Both the position numbers and the translations under genes were made by a program. Positions 1 through 4,576 of a DNA stretch of 5,970 bases are shown piece by piece. Positions within the stretch are counted from its first letter, which is position 1, and every line of letters begins with the position of its first letter. Under the pieces are notes generated by a model. The model saw nothing but the letters and a program-made list of their open reading frames with translations. It was not told where the DNA came from and did no database searches. This DNA is from Thermoplasmatales archaeon (GTDB lineage Archaea > Thermoplasmatota > E2 > DHVEG-1). The stretch lies in assembly GCA_023140035.1 (NCBI GenBank), contig JAGLML010000077.1, forward strand, positions 1 through 5,970, written 5' to 3'.

Positions 1-27
1 TTTTTTATTTCTTCGTCTCCTGCTGGT

Positions 28-615
28 TCATGGTTCACATGGAAAAAGGTGATTATGAGTAAATATGAAAATGAAATAATAGATCCAATCTAGCGCCCAT
101 ATTATCACAATAATTGCTTCGTAGAAAAAACAAAAAGGAAACCAACAATAAGTCGGTGTAAATTCATATCTCCAAGTATAATTACCATTTTTATAGACAT
201 TTAAACTAATTCTATCTGGGTTATCCCTTAATTGATGAATAGCAGTTATCACTTCATTGATATTTACATCATCATACTCATCATTCTTTTGCATTTGATT
301 GATAATTAGATTTAGAAATCTTTTGAATGTTTTATCATCCATTTTACTAATACTATCTATAAACTTTTGCTGTAATACTTTTTTATCATCTCGCTTTGGA
401 ATTGATAAAACACTTTCTTCTCCCTTCCCAACATAATCACAAGTCAAATCTTTGCTTTCTTCATCTATCGCCCTCTTACTTCTGACACTGAACAATGGTG
501 ATGCTTTGGCGATAGTAGATGATTTAGTAGTTTGATAACCAACAACACCTGTAAACGACACCAGAACAAGTATTACAACTGCTATGATACTACCGATGAG
601 TATCTTCTTATTCAT
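28..615 (-). CDS. Small membrane-anchored protein of unknown function, last gene of the secreted-protein operon
   Basis: Complete 195-residue product of unknown function. Residues 1-5 are basic and residues 6-26 form one hydrophobic segment (uncleaved anchor or signal peptide). A charged, lysine-rich middle follows (about 45-120) with predicted-helical stretches such as VLQQKFIDSISKMDD. The C-terminal third is aromatic and hydrophobic (about 158-186, rich in W, F, Y and I), probably a second membrane segment. Cysteines are C59, C157, C162 and C193; the C-W-F-P-F-C pair at 157-162 could form a disulfide or bind metal. I recall similar N-termini (MNKKILIGSIIAVVILV) recurring among hypothetical proteins of uncultivated archaea, but no function. 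The gene starts 23 nt after the preceding stop, so it is probably co-transcribed. Its ribosome site is weak (GAGG at 630-627, 11 nt from ATG), suggesting translational coupling. Arginine codons are 6 of 7 AGA/AGG. That the gene is real is likely; its role is open. Confidence 0.85.
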   Translation of the reverse strand: MNKKILIGSIIAVVILVLVSFTGVVGYQTTKSSTIAKASPLFSVRSKRAIDEESKDLTCDYVGKGEESVLSIPKRDDKKVLQQKFIDSISKMDDKTFKRFLNLIINQMQKNDEYDDVNINEVITAIHQLRDNPDRISLNVYKNGNYTWRYEFTPTYCWFPFCFFYEAIIVIIWALDWIYYFIFIFTHNHLFPCEP

Positions 616-638
616 TATATATCATGCCTCACAATTAT

Positions 639-1496
639 CTATAAAGGACCTTCCTCAAATTCTGCGTTGATGAAGAATAAGCCTATTCTCCCTGTATAGT
701 TGTTTGGAAATGTCAAAGGCTTAAAGAAATGTTTTTCAAATTTGGGAGGAGGAGGATGACCACCTATTCCATCTTTCGCTGAGTTTCCAGCAAAATCGTA
801 AGCAATGACATCAAAGGAGGAATCTTCAATATCATCAAGAAGTAATTCATAAACTCTAACTATAAATGCGAAAAAGGTCACATTTTCCTCAATAAGTTGT
901 GGATTAAAAATTAATCCTATTACATAACTTCTTGTATGTATAGGTGGATAATTCCACTCATAAGGAGATTCATTATCAGTATGCATCAACAAATCATTCT
1001 TATAGAACTCTACTCTATCTATACCACTTGTGGCGTCACCGCAATATGGTGTAAAAATTACATACCATATACCATCTACCTTATATGACTCCCAATAAAG
1101 TTCTATTTGAGGTTTCGTTTGGTCAATCTTGAATTCAACTGACTTCCAATCTTCCACATTACCAGCATAATCAATTGACCTATACTGCACCCAGTGTTCT
1201 CCATCAGTTGTTACATTAATAGGCTCAGTATAAATTTGAGATGCCCCTCCATCAATTCTCCAATACGTTACATTCACACCAGATATATCATCAGTAGCAT
1301 TCAAAGTAACTTCTACATCACTGACATACCAACCATTATCTCCATTAGGTTCAGGTGGATTAAGTGTACAAGTTGTAACTGGTGGTGTTATGTCATCAAA
1401 GGATACCCTATTTCCAGTTGAAGGAATAACACTCATTCCAATGAATAAGAGAATAACAGCAAGGGCAATCCCTTTTCGATATGTGATATGCTTCAT
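639..1496 (-). CDS. Secreted protein with two Ig-like / OmpL47-like beta-sandwich modules
   Basis: Complete 285-residue exported protein. A signal peptide covers about residues 1-28 (basic start, hydrophobic 10-24, then IPSTG). Module 1 (about 37-125) begins TPPVTTCTLNP and contains DVEVTLNATDDISGVNVTYWRIDGG and VQYRSIDYAGNVE. This pattern matches the OmpL47-type domain often found as repeats in bacterial and archaeal surface proteins. Module 2 (about 126-240) reads KPQIELYW, SGIDRVEFYKNDLLM, SPYEWNY and ends IAYDFAGNSA, typical of a Big_7-like Ig domain that carries the strand pair 'G-D-VEFY--G'. The C-terminal 45 residues are unassigned. Such modules mediate adhesion or act as spacers; no catalytic domain is visible. 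The ATG follows AAGGAT (1507-1502) by 5 nt. It lies 47 nt downstream of the gene ending at 1544 and shares a nearly identical signal-peptide sequence with it. Arginine codons are 7 of 8 AGA/AGG. Domain calls are from motif recognition only. Confidence 0.88.
   Translation of the reverse strand: MKHITYRKGIALAVILLFIGMSVIPSTGNRVSFDDITPPVTTCTLNPPEPNGDNGWYVSDVEVTLNATDDISGVNVTYWRIDGGASQIYTEPINVTTDGEHWVQYRSIDYAGNVEDWKSVEFKIDQTKPQIELYWESYKVDGIWYVIFTPYCGDATSGIDRVEFYKNDLLMHTDNESPYEWNYPPIHTRSYVIGLIFNPQLIEENVTFFAFIVRVYELLLDDIEDSSFDVIAYDFAGNSAKDGIGGHPPPPKFEKHFFKPLTFPNNYTGRIGLFFINAEFEEGPL
1414..1474 (-). repeat. Signal-peptide segment, copy 1 (paralogous with 2373-2430)
   Basis: The DNA encoding the signal peptide of the 639-1496 gene is closely similar to that of the 1544-2455 gene. 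Both read, on the plus strand, CCAGTTG, then AATGAAT/GATGAAC, then AAGAATAACAGCAA (GAGAATAACAGCAA here), and CCTTT. The encoded peptides are ALAVILLFIGMSVIPSTG and VVAVILLFIGVSCIPTG, differing by one codon in length near the end. The mature proteins do not look alike, so the shared part is the export signal. Confidence 0.6.
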
Positions 1497-1543
1497 ATTT
1501 AATCCTTTTTCAAATAGAGATTCAATGAAATCGTAAATCTTCC

Positions 1544-2455
1544 TTAGGGCTGAGATCTAACTGTGATAGATAAAGTTTCAGTATTTCCTTGTAATTCAGG
1601 ATTATAGTAATAACATGGGGTGAAAGAAATTTTTATTTGTTCAGAACCCGTGAAATTTTCAGGAGGCTTGATAAATAGAGGTGCCTCCTTCTCTTCACCT
1701 ACATCCAAAACTGTTTCAGGTTGGATATAAACCCACCAATCTGGAGAAGGAATTTCAATAATTTCAGATTTAACCAAAGTTAAACCATTACCAAGATTTT
1801 CTATTAAGATATTTAATTTTCCCATTTGCCCCGGTGGTATCTCTATATAAAGACCCTCTGGTGTTATATGCATTATTGGCAGATAATCTGGCACAAATGG
1901 GAACTCCTCTTCACCCTCTGAACCATGTATCCAAGTGAGAAAACCAAAAGGTCCTTTAATACAAATAGATGCCCCCACTATTTTATAATATGATAGTTCA
2001 AAAGCAGGTGCCCTATGATCTAAAGTTATCTGGATGTAGGGATGTTCTTCACATCTTATCCAATCTGTACTAATTTCGCAGTGTACAGTATTGTCAGAAA
2101 CCGTAATTTCAGCCCATTCAGGGACATCCTTTATAGATAATTCAATGGTCATATGCGTCCGCCCTATAAACCATCTTGTTATAATATCAGCGAACATGCC
2201 AGAAACCTTATAACTCACATTAAACGGAAAATAGTATGCTCCACCGTATGGTTTTATCGGTTCGAGAAAAGCATCAAGATTGAAATCAAACCTTATATTC
2301 CCTCTCAAGCCGAAAAAGAAGCCATGAGGTTCCTTTTGAATATCATCTATTGGAGCAACCTTTGAAGTGATGCCAGTTGGTATGCAAGATACTCCGATGA
2401 ACAAAAGAATAACAGCAACTACTACTCCTTTCTTTATGAGGTTATTTCTTTCCAT
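1544..2455 (-). CDS. Secreted beta-rich protein with C-terminal Ig-like domain, first gene of the operon
   Basis: A 303-residue exported protein of unknown function. I place the start at the ATG at 2455-2453, giving MERNNLIKKG, because GAGGGGG (2468-2462) stands 6 nt upstream. An in-frame ATG at 2473 would add six residues but has no ribosome site and lies at or before the inferred transcription start. The signal peptide is about residues 1-28 (hydrophobic 11-25). The body is beta-rich: about 75-165 contains VSYKVSG, HMTIELSIKDVPEWAEITVS and YIQITLDHRAPAFELSY. About 196-300 reads as an Ig-like / COG1470-like domain (MHITPEGLYIEIPPGQ, KLNILIENLGNGL, APLFIKPPENFTGSEQIKISFTP, TLSITVR). C24 follows G-V-S, not a canonical lipobox. 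The C-terminal domain type is usual in archaeal surface proteins and suggests extracellular binding or scaffolding. Seven of eight arginine codons are AGA/AGG. Confidence 0.86.
   Translation of the reverse strand: MERNNLIKKGVVVAVILLFIGVSCIPTGITSKVAPIDDIQKEPHGFFFGLRGNIRFDFNLDAFLEPIKPYGGAYYFPFNVSYKVSGMFADIITRWFIGRTHMTIELSIKDVPEWAEITVSDNTVHCEISTDWIRCEEHPYIQITLDHRAPAFELSYYKIVGASICIKGPFGFLTWIHGSEGEEEFPFVPDYLPIMHITPEGLYIEIPPGQMGKLNILIENLGNGLTLVKSEIIEIPSPDWWVYIQPETVLDVGEEKEAPLFIKPPENFTGSEQIKISFTPCYYYNPELQGNTETLSITVRSQP
2373..2430 (-). repeat. Signal-peptide segment, copy 2 (paralogous with 1414-1474)
   Basis: Second copy of the signal-peptide sequence, inside the 1544-2455 gene. DNA similarity is highest over AAAAGAATAACAGCAA (about 2402-2418) and the flanking CCAGTTGG. 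Either the two genes arose by duplication and then diverged, or a common export signal was shuffled onto unrelated bodies. The sequence alone does not decide. Confidence 0.55.
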
Positions 2456-2460
2456 AACTT

Positions 2461-2470
2461 TCCCCCTCTC
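2461..2470 (-). promoter_or_regulatory. Ribosome binding site fixing the 1544-2455 start
   Basis: On the minus strand this reads GAGAGGGGGA, a purine-rich Shine-Dalgarno-like run ending 5-6 nt before ATG 2455-2453. It overlaps the first codons that would be used if translation began at 2473, which argues for the internal ATG. Confidence 0.6.
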
Positions 2471-2491
2471 CATATTAATAATGCAGAACTG

Positions 2492-2499
2492 ATATATTT
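2492..2499 (-). promoter_or_regulatory. Probable TATA box of the secreted-protein operon
   Basis: The minus strand reads AAATATAT. About 26 nt downstream puts the transcription start near 2469, directly before the GGGGG ribosome site and the ATG at 2455. The alternative is the TATATAAA at 2530-2523 read in the minus direction, which would give a leader of about 45 nt. Either choice implies a compact divergent promoter region with the plus-strand gene at 2570. No clear TATA box lies in the gaps before 1496 or 615, supporting one transcript for three genes. Confidence 0.4.
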
Positions 2500-2522
2500 G
2501 TTTATCCCTGCCGTAGGTAGTA

Positions 2523-2530
2523 TTTATATA
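2523..2530 (+). promoter_or_regulatory. TATA box of the first NosD-like gene
   Basis: TTTATATA inside GTATTTATATATC matches the archaeal TATA consensus. It lies 39 nt before ATG 2570, so transcription would start near 2550, just ahead of the GGGAGGTT ribosome site. The surrounding 22 bp (2515-2536, GGTA...TACC) is an imperfect palindrome, so the box could be read in both directions. Confidence 0.65.
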
Positions 2531-2556
2531 TCATACCGTCTATGAGAATACATAAC

Positions 2557-2564
2557 GGGAGGTT
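2557..2564 (+). promoter_or_regulatory. Ribosome binding site of the first NosD-like gene
   Basis: GGGAGGTT, a near-perfect complement to the 3' end of archaeal 16S rRNA, stands 5 nt before ATG 2570 (7 nt counted from GGAGG). It fixes the start of the reading frame. Confidence 0.75.
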
Positions 2565-2569
2565 AGAAA

Positions 2570-3289
2570 ATGAAGAAAATAGTTGGAATATTTGTTTGTA
2601 TACTGTTGATTGGTACTGTTTTACCCGTATCAGGAATTGAAATGGTTGAGAGAACTCCAATATCGACCTCATTAGGAGATACACTCTATGTTGGAGGAAG
2701 TGGTCCTGGAAACTATTCCACTATTCAAGAAGCAATAGACAACGCATCAGATGGTGATACTGTTTTTGTGTATGATGATAGTTCACCATATAATGAAACA
2801 TTTATAGCAGTGGATAAATCTATTAATCTAATTGGTGAAGATAGGGAGACAACCATTATTGAAGGTCATATTCGTGTCTCGACTAATTGGGTAAATATCA
2901 GCGAATTTACCATACAACGTGGTTTACATATTTTTTCTTGTAATAACATCAATATCACAGGTAATCGCATAACGGACACCTACTTTATCATGGGCATATG
3001 GCTTACTTCAAACAGCAACATCATCATCAGGTTTAACACCATTCATAACAATATATTTGGTTTAGTTGTAGTACAATGCATAAATAGTATCATCGAAAAG
3101 AACAACTTTATTGATAACAGAATACATGCATATTTTTCGTTCATAGTAAGAACTTTCTGGGATTCAAACTACTGGGATAGATTGACTGGTAATAGGCCAA
3201 AAATCATATTTGGGAGTTTTGGACTAATAGGAATAATACCTTGGATTAATCTCGACAGAAATCCAGCACAGGAACCATATGATATTTAG
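2570..3289 (+). CDS. Secreted NosD-like right-handed beta-helix protein (short paralogue)
   Basis: Complete 239-residue exported protein. The signal peptide is about residues 1-22 (MKKIVGIFVCILLIGTVLPVSG). Residues 39-98 give the entry motif of the fold: LYVGGSGPGNYSTIQEAIDNASDGDTVFVYDDSSPYNETF and then SINLIGEDRETTIIEG. Short helix coils follow (about 100-185) with the repeated N-x-I, N-N-I and N-R-I steps (NINITGNRITD, NSNIIIRFNTIHNN, INSIIEKNNFIDN). The C-terminal signature is SNYWD-GNRPKIIFG-PWINLDRNPAQEPYDI. Such proteins (NosD/PbH1 superfamily) usually bind or cleave polysaccharides or act as surface proteins. No ABC transporter or copper genes adjoin, so the copper-insertion role of true NosD is not indicated. 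The helix is short, about half that of the downstream paralogue. Eight of eleven arginine codons are AGA/AGG. Confidence 0.9.
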   Translation: MKKIVGIFVCILLIGTVLPVSGIEMVERTPISTSLGDTLYVGGSGPGNYSTIQEAIDNASDGDTVFVYDDSSPYNETFIAVDKSINLIGEDRETTIIEGHIRVSTNWVNISEFTIQRGLHIFSCNNINITGNRITDTYFIMGIWLTSNSNIIIRFNTIHNNIFGLVVVQCINSIIEKNNFIDNRIHAYFSFIVRTFWDSNYWDRLTGNRPKIIFGSFGLIGIIPWINLDRNPAQEPYDI

Positions 3290-3307
3290 GATGAAAAACC
3301 AGTTTCC
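3263..3307 (+). repeat. Conserved NosD-like gene 3' end, copy 1
   Basis: The last 27 coding bases (3263-3289, encoding PAQEPYDI and stop) match 4319-4345 at 23 of 27 positions by eye. Similarity continues past the stop: GATGAAAAACC here versus ATGAAAACCC at the other gene. Extension into non-coding DNA suggests gene duplication that included the 3' untranslated region. Confidence 0.6.
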
Positions 3308-3324
3308 AGAGTAAGTAATAAACA

Positions 3325-3332
3325 TTTATATA
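3325..3332 (+). promoter_or_regulatory. TATA box of the second NosD-like gene
   Basis: TTTATATA within AACATTTATATACA. A start about 25 nt downstream falls near 3354, so the GTG at 3353 would sit at the very end of the transcript. This supports GTG 3377 as the start codon. The same TTTATATA octamer serves the gene at 2570. Confidence 0.65.
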
Positions 3333-3339
3333 CAACAGC

Positions 3340-3349
3340 ATCTATAGAT
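3340..3349 (+). promoter_or_regulatory. Palindrome in the core promoter, possible operator
   Basis: ATCTATAGAT is a perfect 10-bp palindrome placed between the TATA box (ending 3332) and the expected transcription start near 3354. A repressor bound there would block RNA polymerase. In AT-rich DNA a 10-bp palindrome can occur by chance, so the call is tentative. Confidence 0.25.
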
Positions 3350-3361
3350 ATAGTGTTAGCA

Positions 3362-3367
3362 GGGAGG
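3362..3367 (+). promoter_or_regulatory. Ribosome binding site deciding the GTG 3377 start
   Basis: GGGAGG lies 9 nt before GTG 3377 and inside the reading frame if translation began at GTG 3353. The latter has no purine-rich run upstream, so the downstream GTG is the better start. Confidence 0.7.
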
Positions 3368-3376
3368 AACTATAAA

Positions 3377-4345
3377 GTGAAGCATATCATCCCGATACTG
3401 GTTATCCTGTTGCTCTTATCATCTGGTTTTGTAGGCGTGTCATCCCAAACATTTAGCGAAGATGTTATCACTGTCGATGATGAAGGAGATGGGGATTATA
3501 CTTCTATAAAAGAGGCGGTGAACATTGCAAATCCAGGTGACATCATTGAGGTGTATAGTGGAACGTATAACGAACACGGTATAGAAATTCTAAAAGATAA
3601 TATCACATTAGTAGGAATACCTTACGAACTGGGTACTGGGAGTGATACTGGCAAGCCATTTCTCGATGGAAAAGGTCATTCCCTTTTATTAATTTGGGGA
3701 GTTGATGGAGTAACCCTTAGTGGTTTTCGTATTGAGAACGAGGGAAATGTCGCAGCTGGAACTATCACGTTAAATAGTGCTACTAACTGCTTGATTTCTG
3801 AAAATGATGTCAGTCATATGCTTACGTCAGCGATTTACTGTTGGAATTGTTCCAATATCCAGATTATCAACAACAATCTCAGTCATAGTGCTATCAGACA
3901 AGGCATTGTTGTAACTAAATCAAATAACAACGAAATATCTGGTAATACTATCAGTGATATGGATTTGGAGGGCATTCTTCTTAAGGGTTCTCATCATAAC
4001 CTTATCTCTTATAATAGGGTTAGTAGATGTAGTTGGGTTGGTATTACTATTATAGGTGACCGTAACATAATTTATCGGAATCATATTGAAGATAACGATA
4101 ATGGGTTGGAGATTTGGAACGGGATTTTCAATTTCGTAATACAGAATAATTTCATTAACAATTCATACGATGCCCATTGTGCGTTGGGCTGGGGTTTCTA
4201 TCCAGCTTTTTCTAATCGTTGGATTAATAACTATTGGGATGATTGGAATGGCATTGGACCTAAAGTCATCTCAGGGACAATATTGTTCTTCATCCCAAGA
4301 CCTAACTTTGATTGGCGTCCAGCTCAAGAACCACATGACATTTAG
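3377..4345 (+). CDS. Secreted NosD-like right-handed beta-helix protein (long paralogue)
   Basis: Complete 322-residue exported protein starting at GTG 3377 (MKHIIPILVILLLL), chosen because GGGAGG lies 9 nt upstream; GTG 3353 would prepend eight residues that spoil the signal peptide. The signal peptide is about 1-23. The fold's entry motif is at 31-80: ITVDDEGDGDYTSIKEAVNIANPGDIIEVYSGTYNE, then ILKDNITLVG. Roughly nine beta-helix coils follow (about 100-262), with the stepwise pattern N-x-I-S-x-N-x-I (TNCLISENDVSH, SNIQIINNNLSH, NNNEISGNTISD, HHNLISYNRVSR, DRNIIYRNHIED, FNFVIQNNFINN). The C-terminal signature is WINNYWDDWNGIGPKVISG-RPNFDWRPAQEPHDI. It is probably a surface carbohydrate-binding or polysaccharide lyase-like protein; the substrate is unknown. 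It follows its shorter paralogue by 87 nt but has its own promoter. Arginine codons are mixed (5 of 9 CGN). Confidence 0.9.
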   Translation: MKHIIPILVILLLLSSGFVGVSSQTFSEDVITVDDEGDGDYTSIKEAVNIANPGDIIEVYSGTYNEHGIEILKDNITLVGIPYELGTGSDTGKPFLDGKGHSLLLIWGVDGVTLSGFRIENEGNVAAGTITLNSATNCLISENDVSHMLTSAIYCWNCSNIQIINNNLSHSAIRQGIVVTKSNNNEISGNTISDMDLEGILLKGSHHNLISYNRVSRCSWVGITIIGDRNIIYRNHIEDNDNGLEIWNGIFNFVIQNNFINNSYDAHCALGWGFYPAFSNRWINNYWDDWNGIGPKVISGTILFFIPRPNFDWRPAQEPHDI

Positions 4346-4363
4346 ATGAAAACCCTGTTGGAA
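4319..4363 (+). repeat. Conserved NosD-like gene 3' end, copy 2
   Basis: Counterpart of 3263-3307. The PAQEPHDI codons, the stop and a following ATGAAAACC are shared. After both stops an ATG opens a tiny frame of 7-8 codons (3291-3314 and 4346-4372); this is probably incidental to the duplication. Confidence 0.6.
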
Positions 4364-4458
4364 ATTATTTAATTTTAGTGCGTAACAATTCTTGTCATGG
4401 TTTATTGTGCAAAATGGGTATTTATTGTGCAAAAGAAGCATTAGCACGGTTTATTGTG

Positions 4459-4480
4459 CAAAGCCCCATTCAGGGCTTTG
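4459..4480. repeat. Hairpin: 8-bp perfect stem, 6-nt loop
   Basis: CAAAGCCC (4459-4466) and GGGCTTTG (4473-4480) are exact inverted complements around CATTCA. It is unusually GC-rich for this gap. The right arm overlaps the left arm of the next hairpin (4477-4490), so the two structures are mutually exclusive. A third copy of CAAAGCC at 4533-4539 could also pair with GGCTTTG (4474-4480). No T-run follows on either strand that would make it a classical terminator. Confidence 0.65.
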
Positions 4481-4518
4481 TCCGTAAAGTGCGGAAAAAT
4501 AACGACTTTACGGGCAAA
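4477..4518. repeat. Hairpin: 14-bp stem with one mismatch, 14-nt loop
   Basis: TTTGTCCGTAAAGT (4477-4490) pairs with ACTTTACGGGCAAA (4505-4518) at 13 of 14 positions; the odd position can form a G-U pair in plus-strand RNA. Both arms are units of the flanking repeat family in opposite orientation. On the minus strand it lies about 60-100 nt past the EEP stop codon, so it could stabilise or end that transcript. Confidence 0.7.
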
Positions 4519-4576
4519 ATGGATTTTACAGGCAAAGCCGCAATTCATAAAGAAGATTTGATTATGTTATTATTTT

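Larger units (their letters stand above)
4399..4536 (+). repeat. Left repeat cluster downstream of the EEP gene
   Basis: Direct copies of the element TTTATTGTGCAAA occur at 4401-4413, 4421-4433 and 4450-4462, with 20- and 29-bp steps. Related units ACTTTACGGGCAAA (4505-4518) and ATTTTACAGGCAAA (4523-4536) follow 18 bp apart. A unit in the opposite orientation, TTTGTCCGTAAAGT, is at 4477-4490. All share the core TTTA-n3/4-GCAAA seen in the array on the other side of the EEP gene. The cluster fills most of the 231-bp gap between the convergent genes. The DNA also encodes an open frame (4378-4719), but its peptide is just the translation of the repeats. Confidence 0.75.

Noticed and set aside
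2384..2386. Lipoprotein cysteine in the 1544-2455 product (C24)
   Set aside because: The preceding residues G-V-S do not make a canonical lipobox, and the paralogous signal has valine at this place.
2502..2684. Minus-strand 60-codon frame across the divergent promoter
   Set aside because: It overlaps the TATA box and the start of the first NosD-like gene, has no ribosome site and no recognisable protein features.
2570..4345. True nosD genes for nitrous-oxide reductase copper maturation
   Set aside because: Only the beta-helix fold is shared; no nosZ, nosF, nosY or nosL homologue adjoins, and the C-terminal signature is that of general secreted beta-helix proteins.
4487..4494. AAGTGCGG, resembling the Pasteurellaceae DNA uptake word AAGTGCGGT
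   Set aside because: Single incomplete copy in an archaeal-looking context; it falls in the loop and arm of the hairpin formed by repeat units.
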